A stretch of DNA of 64,000 nt, taken from NCBI GenBank assembly GCA_964503145.1, contig CAZCYV010000005.1, forward strand, positions 62,001-126,000, in the 5' to 3' direction. Below, piece by piece: positions 33,978 to 45,800 of this stretch. Under the pieces are notes generated by a model. The model did no database searches and was not told the origin of the DNA. It saw nothing but the letters and a program-made list of their open reading frames with translations. Within the stretch, counting starts at the first letter, position 1. The number at the start of each line of letters is the position of its first letter. The stretch comes from RBG-16-57-11 sp964503145. Lineage in GTDB: Bacteria; Chloroflexota; Anaerolineae; Anaerolineales; UBA4823. Made by a program: the position numbers and the translations under genes.

Positions 33978-36401
33978 TTGAAATCGCCGTCGTTCATCAA
34001 CTCGAATGATCTGATCGAGCGCCGATTGCTGCTGCTGGGGGCCGTTTTCATGCTCTTTTACTCCCTGGCCTTGAGCTTATCCCCGGCGGTCTGGGCGCGT
34101 TCTTGGCAGGTGATCTACCGCTGGGATCACTGGGCAGGAACGGCGGTATGGCTGGGTATGTTCGCGTTAGCGCATATTCGGGCGCGACGGTTGCTGCCTG
34201 GGCGTGATCCTTATCTGCTGCCTGTGGCGGCGTTGCTGGTGGGATGGGGGCTGCTGACCGTGTGGCGGTTATTTCCGGCCTACGGCGTGCGACAGGCCGT
34301 CTGGATGTTGATTGGAACGGGTTTGCTCATTGCGGGCATGGTACTCCCCGGAGACCTGGCTTTTTTGCGCCGATATAAATACGTATGGCTCTCGGGTGCG
34401 CTTGCGCTGGCGGGCGCCACACTGCTCTTGGGAGTCAACCCGCTTGGTTATGGCCCGCGGATGTGGCTGGGTTGTTGCGGCATCTATTTGCAGCCCTCTG
34501 AACCGCTCAAGTTGCTGTTGATCGCTTACCTGGCGGCGTATATGGCGGGTCGCCAGCCTTTCCTGGTGCTGGCGCATTCCCCTATCCCTTCCCGCCCGCG
34601 CACGATCGCTTCATTGCTGCCGCTGCTTGCCCCGACCTTGATCATGACCGGTCTGACGCTGGTGATTCTGGTGGTGCACCGCGACCTGGGCACCGGAGCG
34701 ATCTTCATGGTTTTATACGCTGCGGTGGTTTATCTGGCTTCGGGCAAGCGCCGCGTCTTGCTGGCAGCCATCGCCGGGCTGGCCGTGGCGGGAGCGCTGG
34801 GATACTGGCTGTTCGATGTGGTGCGCCTGCGCATCGAAGCCTGGCTGAACCCCTGGCTGGATCCGAGCGGCGACTCATACCAGATTGTTCAATCGCTGAT
34901 TTCGATTGCCAACGGGGGGCTTCTGGGTCGTGGCCCGGGGATGGGCAGTCCTTCCCTGGTGCCGCTGGCCCATTCGGACCTGATTTTTTCGGCAATTGCC
35001 GAGGAAACCGGCCTGATCGGCGTCGTGGGGCTGATCTTGCTTCTGGGTCTGTTGACCGTTCGAGGGCTGCGCGCGGCTCTGGGCGCTCGCGACCATTACC
35101 AACGTTACCTGGCTGCCGGACTGACCGCGCTGATCGCCAGCCAAAGCATCCTGATCATCGGCGGCAGTCTGCGGCTGCTGCCGCTTACCGGCGTGACCCT
35201 GCCCTTTGTCTCTTACGGCGGCTCATCGCTGGTGACAATGTTCGTTTGCCTGTTGCTGTTGTTGCTGGTCAGCCACCGTGACGAGCACCTTGCAGCGCCA
35301 TTGTATCGCCCGGCGCCCTATCTGCAACTGGGAGGTTTTCTGCTGCTGGGTTACGCAGCCTGCGCGTTGATGGCTGTCTGGTGGGCGGTGCCGCGCAGCC
35401 AGGCATTGCTCAGCCGCACGGATAATCAGCGGCGCGCCATCTCGGATCGCTACGTGAAACGGGGCGCAATTCTGGACCGCAACAACAAAACCATCAACCA
35501 GTCGATCGGTCCGGTGGGCGACCTGAAGCGTTGGACAGAGTATCCGCCGTTGAGCAACGTCGTTGGCTATACCAATCCCAGGTATGGGCAGGCCGGTTTG
35601 GAGGCCAGTCTGGACGACCATCTGCGCGGTTTGCGCGGCAACCCGGGATTTAACATCTGGCTGGATCATCTGCTCTACGGGCAGCCGCCGCCTGGGCTGG
35701 ATGTGCGCCTGACGATCGATCTTTCTCTCCAGCGCCAGGTGGACGCGCTGATGGAAGGGCATGTCGGGGCGGCAGTGGTGATCGACGCTTCCAATGGTGA
35801 AATCCTGGCGATGGCTTCGCATCCGACTTTCGACGCCAACCAGTTGGACGAGGCGTGGGATGAACTGGTGAACGACCCGAATGCCCCATTGCTCAACCGC
35901 GCGGTTCTGGGGCGTTACCCGGTAGGCGATATCGAACGCATTTTCCCGGCTGGCTTTGCTCCATTGCAGATCGACCCGACTCCGCCGCTGCGGCTGCAAT
36001 TGCCAATACCTGCGCAGGGCGCCTCGCCTGGATACAGTCCGCTCCAGATGGCGCTGGCGGCGGCGACGGTCAGCGCTGGCGGCGTGCGCCCTGCGCCGCA
36101 GCTTGTGGCCGCAGTGAACACCCCGCTGGCGGGTTGGGTGCCTCTGGAGCCGCTGGCTGCGCCGGTGCAGGCGCTCGATCTCTCTCAAGCAGAGTCGATC
36201 GCGGCTCGTTACGCCTATTCCGAACTGCCGGTGTGGGGAAATACCGAGTTGATCGTTCGGGAGGGTCGAGTAACTCTGACCTGGTTTTTGGGCGGGACGT
36301 TGCCAGCCGGGAGCGCTCCCCTCTACGCAGTGGCAGTCGTGCTGGAGGAAGGAAACCCCACTCTGGCAGAGCAGATCGGTTTGGGGGTGTTGCAAAAATA
36401 G
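33978..36401 (+). CDS. RodA/FtsW glycosyltransferase fused to a degenerate penicillin-binding domain
   Basis: Residues 1 to about 455 are a SEDS-family peptidoglycan polymerase with about ten membrane segments and the typical YLQPSEPLKLLLIAYLAAY, ISIANGGLLGRGPGMGS and PFVSYGGSSLVTMFVCLLLL. Residues 480-807 resemble class B penicillin-binding proteins (KRGAILDRNNKTI, then DASNGEILAMASHPTFDANQ). The catalytic GSTFK-type serine motif is absent, with GRYPVGDIERIFPAGF in its place, and the later SxN and KTG motifs are not evident. The transpeptidase therefore looks inactive. Start TTG 33978 is the best available. Confidence 0.85.
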   Translation: MKSPSFINSNDLIERRLLLLGAVFMLFYSLALSLSPAVWARSWQVIYRWDHWAGTAVWLGMFALAHIRARRLLPGRDPYLLPVAALLVGWGLLTVWRLFPAYGVRQAVWMLIGTGLLIAGMVLPGDLAFLRRYKYVWLSGALALAGATLLLGVNPLGYGPRMWLGCCGIYLQPSEPLKLLLIAYLAAYMAGRQPFLVLAHSPIPSRPRTIASLLPLLAPTLIMTGLTLVILVVHRDLGTGAIFMVLYAAVVYLASGKRRVLLAAIAGLAVAGALGYWLFDVVRLRIEAWLNPWLDPSGDSYQIVQSLISIANGGLLGRGPGMGSPSLVPLAHSDLIFSAIAEETGLIGVVGLILLLGLLTVRGLRAALGARDHYQRYLAAGLTALIASQSILIIGGSLRLLPLTGVTLPFVSYGGSSLVTMFVCLLLLLLVSHRDEHLAAPLYRPAPYLQLGGFLLLGYAACALMAVWWAVPRSQALLSRTDNQRRAISDRYVKRGAILDRNNKTINQSIGPVGDLKRWTEYPPLSNVVGYTNPRYGQAGLEASLDDHLRGLRGNPGFNIWLDHLLYGQPPPGLDVRLTIDLSLQRQVDALMEGHVGAAVVIDASNGEILAMASHPTFDANQLDEAWDELVNDPNAPLLNRAVLGRYPVGDIERIFPAGFAPLQIDPTPPLRLQLPIPAQGASPGYSPLQMALAAATVSAGGVRPAPQLVAAVNTPLAGWVPLEPLAAPVQALDLSQAESIAARYAYSELPVWGNTELIVREGRVTLTWFLGGTLPAGSAPLYAVAVVLEEGNPTLAEQIGLGVLQK

Positions 36402-36589
36402 CCCCTTGCTTTGTAAACGGCGTTGTGGTATAAACGCCGCTTAACATCAGTTTTTCTCATCGCTATTTAAGGTTATCGAGATTACCACCCCATCAACCAG
36501 TTGCATATCATTTTCGGCTTATAACGACTGACATTCGCACCCATCTGCGGCATCGGCCACGAAGCGCCAGCCGCTTTTTCGGTTTATGG

Positions 36590-36606
36590 TTGACCTTTCA
36601 GGTCAA
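36590..36606. repeat. Perfect 7-bp inverted repeat before secreted subtilase
   Basis: TTGACCT and AGGTCAA around TTC. It lies 44 bp before the start codon and could be an operator or a small leader hairpin. The rest of 36402-36650 shows only weak hairpins, one of them (GGCGTT/AACGCC near 36419) just past the RodA stop. Confidence 0.4.
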
Positions 36607-36650
36607 AATCATCCGACAGTTTCTGCATTATTTTGGTGAGGAGGAACAAG

Positions 36651-39539
36651 ATGCACAAGCCGAATCGAATCTGGGTTTTTCTATCTCTTCTAGTGATGCT
36701 GGCGGTGGTATTTTCGAGTTTTCCGTATGTCAGCCTGGCCGCGCCTGAGACCGCGCCGATCCGCTTGAAGGCTGCTACCTTCAACCCGGCCAAGGGCGAA
36801 CGTCCGGCGATCCCGCCGGGCCTGGCGATAAGCGAAGCCGAATTTGCGAGTGCAGGCCACGGTTATTACATTGTGCAGTTCGTTGGGCCGGTGGAAGAGT
36901 CCTGGAAGAACGAGCTGATCCAACGTGGGGCGCAGGCGCTGGCCTACATCCCGGAGAACGCATTCGTGGCGCGCATGTCGCCAGGTCTGGCGCGCCAGGT
37001 TGCGCGTCAGCCAAATGTCGCCTATGTGGGGGTCTTCGAGCCTGCTTTCAAGCTCAGCCCTGATCTGCTGCGTCGCGGCCCCAGCCTGTACTCGGTGCAG
37101 ATTCAGCCCGGCGCTGATCTGGCCGCGGCGGCCGCACAGGTAGAAGCCGCCGGAGCGCAAGTGTTGCGCGCCGAAGGCCGTAACCTGCACATCGCAGTGG
37201 ATTCGTCTCGGCTGGAAAGCCTGGCGAAGATCCTGGACGTGGCCTGGATTGAGAATTTCCGCATGTATGAAAAGCATAACGAGATTGGCGCCGGCAGCAT
37301 CATGGGCGCCAACAGCGCTTATGCCAATGGTTATGACGGCTCCACCCAGGTCATCGGCGTGGCGGATACCGGCTTGGGCGGCGGCACAGCTTCCACCGCG
37401 CATGTCGATATCCCCGCCAGTCGCATCGCGGCGATCTACAACTGGCCGGGGGTCAGCGATAGCTGTTGGACGATCACCGATGATGGCGCAGTGGACGTGG
37501 ACAGCGGTCATGGCACGCACGTCGCCGTCTCGGCGGTGGGCGATGGCAGCCCTACGGGCGTCGCCCGAGGTACCGCACCCGCCGCGCGCCTGGTTTTCCA
37601 GGCTACCGAGAACTGGGCGACGATGAAGGGTTTGTGCGCCATCTATTACCCCAATGGCTACTATCTCACCGGCATCCCCACCGACCTGAGAACGCTGTTT
37701 CAGCAGGCGTATGATGCCGGCGCGCGCATCCATTCCAATTCTTGGGGCAGCGCCGCGGCTGGCGACTACACCTCCGATAGCGCCTACGCCGATGAATTCA
37801 TCTGGTTCCACAAGGATATGCTGATCACATTTTCGGCGGGCAACGAGGGCATCGACGCCAACGGCGACGGCGTGATCGACAACGACTCGATTGGCTCTCC
37901 CGCCACGGCCAAGAACGTGCTCACGGTCGGCGCGACCGAGAACCAGCGCTCAGATGGCTACCCCTGCGACACCAGCCTGAGTTACACCAGTTGCGCGGCG
38001 CAGGGTGGGGTGAACAACATCTTCACCTGGGGCGCAGCCTGGCCCTCTGACTATCCGGCCAATCCGATCAAGGATGACCCGAGCGCAGGCAACTCGCAGC
38101 AGATGGCGGCCTTTTCCAGCCGCGGCCCTACCGATGACGGGCGGATCAAACCGGATGTGGTTGCGCCGGGATCGTGGATTCTATCGGGATACTCCGATCT
38201 ATATCAACAGGGATACGACGCCTCGCCCAATCCGCGCAACAACGCCTATCAATATGACGGTTATGGCTTCCCCTACAGCCAGGCGTATAAATACCTGAGC
38301 GGGACTTCGATGTCCAATCCGCTGACGGCTGGCGGCGCGGCGGTGGTGCGGGATTTCTACAATAAAGCCTATGGCATCCAGGCCTCGGCTGCGCTGGTGA
38401 AGGCGACGCTGATCAACTCGGCGACGGATATGCTCGACGAGAATAACGACGGCGCCAATGACAACGATTTCCCGATCCCCAACAACCATGAAGGCTGGGG
38501 GCTGGTGAATCTGGCCAACGCGACGGATAACACGGCGCAGTTTGTGGATAACGCCAGTGGAGTGAGCACGGGCGGCAGCTTGAGCTACACGTACTCGGTG
38601 AGCGCTGCGGGTTCACCTCTCAAGGTCACTCTGGCATGGAGTGATTACCCCTCGACCGCCTCGGCAGCGGCCAATCTGGTCAACAATCTCGATTTGACGG
38701 TCACCTCGCCTTCTGGGACGTTGTATCGCGGCAACGTCTTCAGCGGCGGATGGTCGGTGGCTGGCGGCACGGCGGATAGCAAAAACAACGTCGAGAATGT
38801 GTATATCCAATCCGCCGAAGCGGGCGTCTGGACGGTTCAGGTGAGCGGCGCCAATGTCCCCCAGGGGCCGCAGCCGTTCGCCCTGGTGGTGGACGGCAAC
38901 CTGGGCAGCCCTGCACCGACGCCCACTCCGGGGCCGACCAGTACTCCAACGGCGACCCCAACGCCGGCGCCTACGGCTACCTCCAGCCCGACGCCCACGG
39001 CGACGGCCGCGCCGACCAGCACCGGCTTCCAGAGCCCTTCGGCGAACGCGCCGGTGACCAGCAGCAGCGGTGATAACAACGGCTTCGAGGTCAACCCGGC
39101 GAACGCCTATCTGAGCGATAATCTGTATGCGGTGGACAACAACAGCGGCACCGGTACGCAGACCTCCTGCACCAGCAACCGCAAGGATCGGCACATCTAC
39201 TACAACTTCAACCTGAATATTCCGACTTCTGCGACGATCAGCGGCCTGGAGGTGCGCTTGGAGGCGAAGGCTGACAGCACGAGCGGCTCGCCGCGGTTCT
39301 GTGTGCAGGTTTCCTGGGATGGCGGGGTGAGTTGGACGGCGGCGAAGACCAGCGCCAACCTGACGACCAGCGATGCGCTGTACACGCTAGGCGGGCCGAC
39401 GGACACCTGGGGGCGGAGCTGGACGGCGGGGCAATTTGCCAACACGAGCTTCCGGGTGCGGCTGGTGAGCGTAGCCAGCAGCACGGCGCGCGACTTCTCG
39501 CTGGACTGGGTGGCGGTGAACGTTTACTACCAGCCGTAA
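36651..39539 (+). CDS. Secreted subtilisin-like protease with shared C-terminal domain
   Basis: A 962-residue extracellular S8 protease. A signal peptide (about 1-30) precedes a long prodomain. The catalytic domain has Asp near 238 (VIGVADTGLGG), His290 (SGHGTHVAVSA), Asn in ITFSAGNEG and Ser553 (SGTSMSNPLTAGGAA). A jelly-roll P-like domain follows (LKVTLAWSDYP), then a Pro/Thr linker, then a C-terminal domain of about 175 residues that is also the end of the giant protein downstream. It has a strong GAGGAGG before ATG 36651. The C-terminal domain may anchor both proteins to the surface (inference). Confidence 0.92.
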   Translation: MHKPNRIWVFLSLLVMLAVVFSSFPYVSLAAPETAPIRLKAATFNPAKGERPAIPPGLAISEAEFASAGHGYYIVQFVGPVEESWKNELIQRGAQALAYIPENAFVARMSPGLARQVARQPNVAYVGVFEPAFKLSPDLLRRGPSLYSVQIQPGADLAAAAAQVEAAGAQVLRAEGRNLHIAVDSSRLESLAKILDVAWIENFRMYEKHNEIGAGSIMGANSAYANGYDGSTQVIGVADTGLGGGTASTAHVDIPASRIAAIYNWPGVSDSCWTITDDGAVDVDSGHGTHVAVSAVGDGSPTGVARGTAPAARLVFQATENWATMKGLCAIYYPNGYYLTGIPTDLRTLFQQAYDAGARIHSNSWGSAAAGDYTSDSAYADEFIWFHKDMLITFSAGNEGIDANGDGVIDNDSIGSPATAKNVLTVGATENQRSDGYPCDTSLSYTSCAAQGGVNNIFTWGAAWPSDYPANPIKDDPSAGNSQQMAAFSSRGPTDDGRIKPDVVAPGSWILSGYSDLYQQGYDASPNPRNNAYQYDGYGFPYSQAYKYLSGTSMSNPLTAGGAAVVRDFYNKAYGIQASAALVKATLINSATDMLDENNDGANDNDFPIPNNHEGWGLVNLANATDNTAQFVDNASGVSTGGSLSYTYSVSAAGSPLKVTLAWSDYPSTASAAANLVNNLDLTVTSPSGTLYRGNVFSGGWSVAGGTADSKNNVENVYIQSAEAGVWTVQVSGANVPQGPQPFALVVDGNLGSPAPTPTPGPTSTPTATPTPAPTATSSPTPTATAAPTSTGFQSPSANAPVTSSSGDNNGFEVNPANAYLSDNLYAVDNNSGTGTQTSCTSNRKDRHIYYNFNLNIPTSATISGLEVRLEAKADSTSGSPRFCVQVSWDGGVSWTAAKTSANLTTSDALYTLGGPTDTWGRSWTAGQFANTSFRVRLVSVASSTARDFSLDWVAVNVYYQP
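39241..39529 (+). repeat. Identical 289-bp block, copy 1
   Basis: Base-for-base identical, as read by eye, to 46593-46881 at the 3' end of the giant gene. The 220 or so bases before it are similar but carry many silent differences, so the identity stops abruptly. This indicates recent gene conversion. Confidence 0.9.
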
Positions 39540-39553
39540 GCGGGCACGAAACC

Positions 39554-39587
39554 AAAAGAGGGCAGGCAATTTCGCCTGTCCTCTTTT
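39554..39587 (+). terminator. Intrinsic terminator of the secreted subtilase gene
   Basis: AAAAGAGGGCAGGC (39554-39567) pairs with GCCTGTCCTCTTTT (39574-39587) around a 6-nt loop, ending in a T-run. Confidence 0.85.
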
Positions 39588-39596
39588 GGAATTATA

Positions 39597-39605
39597 TGCT
39601 ATAAT
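39597..39605 (+). promoter_or_regulatory. Extended -10 promoter of the giant secreted protein gene
   Basis: TGC followed by TATAAT (39600-39605) is an extended -10. No good -35 is seen at the usual distance. It lies about 245 bp ahead of the start codon, leaving a long leader. Confidence 0.65.
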
Positions 39606-39681
39606 CCTTGCGTAATTAAGTCATGTATTTTGGTGATTTATATCGTATTTTGAGTCTGTTAAAACCTAATATTTCATAAGT

Positions 39682-39794
39682 GGGAGCTATGATCCAGAGA
39701 TGATGTAAGCTGGTCGCCTCCCTTGACTGTGTTTCAGGGGATTATCTTTGGGGAGCCAGTGGCGAAACCGACCATTGTGTCGGTTTTTGTTTTC
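39682..39794 (+). ncRNA. Unassigned structured leader RNA with internal terminator
   Basis: Three alternative pairings fit a riboswitch or attenuator. GGGAG (39682-39686) can pair with CTCCC (39718-39722) around an inner CCAG/CTGG stem. Alternatively GGTCGCCTCCC (39712-39722) pairs with GGGGAG (39750-39755) and GGCGaaACC (39761-39769). That second form blocks the terminator stem AAACCGAC (39765-39772) with GTCGGTTT (39779-39786), which is followed by TTGTTTT. I could not match it to any riboswitch class I know. It lies between the promoter and the start of the giant secreted protein gene. Confidence 0.55.
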
Positions 39795-39850
39795 ATTAAG
39801 AGCAAACGGAATCATCGCAGAGTGGGATATTTTACGAAGGGTAGGCAAAT

Positions 39851-42800
39851 ATGTTCAAACCAAACACAATCTATAACAGCATTCTGCTCTTGACGATGTT
39901 GGTTCAATGGCTTGCGGGTGGGGTCATCACGCCAGTGTTGGCAGCCCCGCAGCAGCAGACCTCATCCACCATTCGGACAGACGCGCTGGTGCTGGTCAAC
40001 TCGGCCAGCGGCTCCTACTCCGGTTTTCAGCAGTTCATCCAGCCCTATCTGGACCAGTTCGGCATCCCCTACACGACGCTGGACGTCGCCACGGCTGCGG
40101 TGCCCTCGACCATCGGCGAGTATGCGGTGATCATCGTCGGTCACCGCCAGCTCGACATGGGCGACGCCTACCTGGATGCGACCGAAGAGGGCTACCTCTC
40201 GGCGGCGGTGAACGCCGGCACGGGGCTGGTCAACTTCGACAACGACCTGGCGGATGCCGGAGGCGCGCCGCGCTATGCGTTCGTGCAGGATGTGTTTGGC
40301 TTTGGATATGGGGGTGCAACTTCCGGGAGTGGGGTGACTTTCCCGGGGCTGGCGCCGCATTACATCACCGCCCGCCACGCGGCGGACCAGACGATCACCA
40401 CCGGGACGATGACCCTGGCGGGGATCACGCTGCCGGCGGGGGCGACAGGGATTGCGCTGAGCGGGACGCAGCTGTTCCTGGCGGTCAAGGAATACGGCAG
40501 CGGCCGCGGGGTGCAGTGGGGGTCGTACGACTGGATGTCGCACAGCGTCAAGGGGCCGGTGTTCGGGCTGGACGACCTGGTGTGGCGCAGCATCGTCTGG
40601 GCGGCGCGCAAGCCGTTCGTGATGCAGGGCATGCCGCCGTTCGCCACCATCCGCATGGACGACGTGGCCGGGCCGCTGAACTGGGCGCACATCGCCAACG
40701 AAGTGGGCTTCAAGCCCTGGCTGGGGCTGTTCATCAACGAGCTGGATGCGGCCGAGACCGCCGACCTGGCGGGGTTGGTGAATTCGGGCAAGGCCACCGC
40801 CTCGGTGCATGCGTTCAGCACGCCGGATTTCTTCTATTACGACCATTACAGCGCGGCCAACTTTTCGGATGCGGTGGTGGCGAGCAACTTCGCCACGGCC
40901 ACGGCCTGGCACCAGGCGAACAACATCCCGATCTCGAAGTACGTGGTGGGGCACTTCTACGAGCTGGGGAGCAATGTGTTCGAGGAGTTGGGCGCCTGGG
41001 GGGTGGAGTACATCGCCACGACCCTGGCTCCGGGCAGCTCTCAGGGGGCTTCACCCTGGCTGCCGTTGGGGCCATACCGCAAATACGAGAGCGGGCCTTC
41101 CAACCAGCAGTATGTGCCGCTGACCTACGCCGACTTCGTGCCCATCCCGGGGCATCCGGAGCTGGATGGGCGGTTCTTCAACTGCATGACCGAGATGCGC
41201 GACATCTCGGGGTATGAGTGGTATCCGAACAACCTGACGGTGGCGCAGAGCATCGCCCAGGGGACGGAGTGGCTGACGCGGGCGTACGACAGCATGGTGC
41301 TGGGGACGCTGTTCTCGCACGAGTATGCTTTGAACGCGGTCTCCGAAGCGGACTGGCGGGCGACGATGCAGGGCATCGCCGCCAACCTGGCGCCGTACCA
41401 GCCGCGCTATGTGACCCTGGATTACGCCTGCCAGTATGCGCGCGCCATGTACACTTCGAACATCGCTTCGGGAGAGTACGATCCAGGGCTGAAGCGGGTG
41501 ACGCTGAACTTCAGCGGGGCGGCGGACATTCCGACGGAGTACTACCTGTTCACCGAGGAAGGGGGGGTGATCCGGGAGCAATTGACGCCGGGTGTGCCGG
41601 CCTTCAGCGGCTCGACGCAGGTCAGCTATACCATTCCAGGGCCGCTGCACCACATCACGGTGAGCCCGAACCCGGCGAACGTGGTGGCCGGGGGGACGCA
41701 GCAGTTCAGCGCCCAGGGCTACGACATCGATAACAACCCTATCCCGAACCTGAGTTATGCCTGGAGCGTGGTGAACGGGGGCGGCAGCATCGACGCCAAC
41801 GGGCTGTTCACCGCCGGGAGCGCGGTGGGGACTTACGTGGATACGGTGGTAGCGACGGTGGGGGGCATCTCCGGTGCGGCGACGGTGAACGTCACCGCGC
41901 CGGTGATGGATCACTTCTCGATCCAGGCGATCCCCAGCCCGCAGTATGTGGGGGTGCCGTTCCGCATTACGGTGACGGCGCGGGATGCGGCGAACAACCT
42001 CGTTGCGGGTTACAGCGGGACGGCGACGCTGAGCGACAGCACCGGGACGCTGACGCCGACGGTCACGGGGGCGTTCAGCGGGGGGAGCTGGAGCGGGTAT
42101 GTGAGCATCGGCCAGGCGGCGAGCGGGGTGACCATCACGGCGGCGGACGGCGCCTACACCGGGGTCAGCAACAGCTTTGACACGATCATCATGCGCTCTT
42201 GTCCGTGCACGATCTGGGATGACTCGGCCACGCCGTTCAATCCTAACGACAGCGAAGGCCAGCCAGTCGAAGTGGGCGTAAAGTTCCGTTCGGATGTGGA
42301 TGGGTACATCACCGGCTTGCGCTTCTACAAAGGCAACCTGAACACCGGCACGCACACCGGGCACCTGTGGGCGGCGGATGGGACGCTGCTGGCGGAGGCG
42401 GTGTTCACCGGCGAAAGCGCTTCCGGATGGCAGGAGGTGACGCTGGCTTCGCCGGTGGTGATCCAGGCCAACACCACCTATGTCGCTTCGTACTTCTCCC
42501 CTAGCGGCTATTTTGCCATCACGCCGGACTATTTCCTTTCAGCGGTGGACAACCTGCCCTTGCATGCCCTGGCAAACGGGGCGGATGGCCCGAACGGCGT
42601 TTACCGCTACAGTTCCTCGGGCTTCCCGACGCAGACCTGGACGGGGCGGGCGCCGAACTACTGGGTGGATGTGGTCTTCACCACCCAGGTCGGCGCCGAC
42701 ACCACCCCGCCGACGGTTGCATCCGTCTCCCCGGCGAATAATGCCACGGGAGTCAACGTCGAAACCAATGTCCAGGCGATATTCAGCGAAGCGCTCGACT

Positions 42801-45800
42801 CGGCGACGGTGACGGGCGCCAGCTTTGAGCTGCGCACCACTGCGGGCGCGCTGGTGCCTGCTGCTGTGACCTACGATAGCGGCACGCGCACGGCGACGCT
42901 GGATCCGACGGCTGCGCTGGCGTATTCCACCGGTTATACCGCCACCATCAAAGGCGGAGCAAGCGGGGTGAAGGACCTGGCCGGCAACGCCCTGGCGGCG
43001 GATTACGTCTGGTCGTTCACCACTGCGGCGCCGCCCCCGCCCCCGCCGGATGAAGGTCCGGGAGGCCCGATCCTGGTGGTGGCTTCGAGCACCAACCCCT
43101 TTGGGCGGTATTATGCCGAGATCCTGCGGGCGGAGGGGCTGAACGCCTTCACCGTGACGGACATCTCCAACGTGACGGCGGGGATGCTGGCGAATTACGA
43201 CGTGGTCATCCTGGCGGAGATGAGCCTGACTTCGGCCCAGGCGACGCTGTTCGGCGACTGGGTCACGGCGGGGGGCAACCTGATCGCCATGCGCCCGGAT
43301 GCGCAGCTTGCGAGCTTGCTGGGGATCACCCCGGCGGGTGGGACGTTGTCGGACGCCTACCTGCTGGTGGACACGGCCAACGCTCCGGGGGCAGGGATCG
43401 TGAACCAGACGATCCAGTTCCACGGGGCGGCGGATCGTTACACGCTCAATGGGGCGACGGCGATTGCCACGCTGTACAGCAATGCGACCACCCCGACGAC
43501 GAACCCGGCGGTGACCTGGCGGTCGGTGGGGACGAACGGCGGGCAGGCGGCGATGTTCGCCTACGACCTGGCGCGCTCGGTGGTGTACACCCGCCAGGGG
43601 AACCCCGCCTGGGCGGGGGACGAGCGAGACGGGCGGCCGCCGATGCGCTCGGATGATCTGTTCTACGGGGCGAAGAGCGGCGACGTGCAGCCGGACTGGG
43701 TGAACCTGAGCAAGGTGGCGATCCCGCAGGCGGACGAGCAGCAGCGGCTGCTGGCGAACATGATCCTGACAATGAACGCCGACCGCAAGCCGCTGCCGCG
43801 CTTCTGGTACTTCCCCCGCGACGAGAAGGCGGCGGTGGTGATGACCGGAGACGATCACTTCGGCAGTGGGACGGCGGGGCGCTTCGACAGCTACATCGCC
43901 CAGAGCGCGCCGGGGTGCTCGGTGACGGACTGGGAGTGCATTCGCAGCACCTCGTACATCTACGATAACAGCCAGTTGACCGACGCTCAGGTGGCTTCGT
44001 ACAGCGCCCTGGGCTTCGAGATCGCTTCGCATATCAATACGAACTGCGCGGATTACACGCCGGAAACGCTGGATGAGTTCTACACCACGCAACTGAACGC
44101 CTTGCAGGCTAAATATCCCAGCCTGCCGGCGCCCCAGACAGTGCGCAACCACTGCGTGACCTGGAGTGACTGGGTTTCGCAGCCGGAGGTCGAGCTGGCG
44201 CACGGCATCCGCCTGGACACCAACTACTACTTCTGGCCGCCGGAGTGGATCCAGAACCGGCCGGGGATGTTCACCGGCTCGGGCATGCCGATGCGCTTCG
44301 CCCGCACCGATGGGACGATGGTCGATGTCTATCAGGCCACGACGCAAATGACCGACGAGTCGAGCCAGGAGTACCCCTACACGATCAACACCCTGCTGGA
44401 CAACGCCCTGGGGCCGCAGGGGTACTACGGCTTCTTCGTCGCCAACATGCACACCGACAACGCTTCGTCCCCCGGCTCGGATGCGATCATCGCTGCGGCG
44501 CAGGCCCGGGGTGTGCCGGTGATCTCGGCGCGGCAGTTGCTGGAGTGGGTGGATGGGCGCAACGCCTCCAGCTTCGGCAACCTGTCCTGGAATGGGGCCA
44601 CGCTGACCTTCGACATCGCCGTGGGGGCAGGCGCCAACGGCTTGCGGGCGATGCTGCCGCTGCAATCCGACGTTGGTCCGCTGACCGGCCTGACCCGCAA
44701 CGGCAGTCCGCATCCCTACACCACCGAGACGATCAAGGGGGTGCAGTATGCAGTCTTTGCTGCCAGCGCCGGCAGCTACGCTGCCAGCTATGCGGTGGAC
44801 AACACCCCGCCGGTGATCTCGAACGTCACGGCCACGCCGCAGGCGGGCGGGACGGCGATCATCACCTGGACGACCGATGAAGCGGCGAACTCGCTGGTGC
44901 AGTATGGGCTGTCCCCAGATGCGCTGACGCTCAGCGTCAGCGATCCGGCGCTGGTGATCTCGCATCAGATCAACCTGAGCGGCCTGAACCCCAGTACCAC
45001 GTACTATTATCGGGTAACCTCGGCGGACGGCGCCAATAACAGCGCCACCTGGCCGGCGATCGAAAATCCGCCAGCGACCTTTACATCTGCTGCGGCCTCT
45101 ACGCCCACCCCGACTGCGACGCAAACCGCAACGCCGACTGCAACCCTGGCTCCCAGCCCGACGCCGACAGCCACGGCGACAGCCGTTCCACCCAGCGCCA
45201 GTTTCGTTGACACGACCAGCGCCAACTTTTCTGCCGGCACAGTCGGGACCTGTACCATATCGCAAATCGGCGATGGGGAGGTGATGCTCTCGCCGGCCAT
45301 CAATACGGAGTTCTCCGGTGGCACGTTGCCCGCCGGTTGGGGGGTGACGCCCTGGAATGCGAACGGCAGCTATTCGGTGAGCGGCGGGGTGATCAACATC
45401 AACGACTCGCTGCTCGCCTATGGCGCTCTTCCGGCGAGCTACGGGCCAGGGCGGTCGCTGGAGTTCGTGGCGACCTTCCGTCCGAACAACTCTCAGCACA
45501 TCGGCTTTGGCACCGACCTCAATAATGCCCCATGGGCGATCTTCAGCACCGGATGGCCGGGTGGAAGCGTGCTGATTGCGCGCACGATGGGGGCATTCGC
45601 GAGCGAGACCCAGCTTCCTGCAGTGGCTTTGGGAGTTCCGCACCGTTTCCGCATCGAATGGACCTCTTCTGCGATCAGTTACTACGTGGATGGCAATTTA
45701 GTGGCGACCCATACGAGCGGCATTCCAACCTCGAACATGCGCCCGGTGGCCAGCGACAGCACCAATCCTGGCCCAGATGCGCTGCTGACGATCGACTGGC

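Noticed and set aside
42539..45643. A 1034-codon open frame on the minus strand within the giant secreted protein gene
   Set aside because: It mirrors the codon bias of the plus-strand gene, is Arg/His-rich without any domain, and has no ribosome site. It is an antisense shadow.
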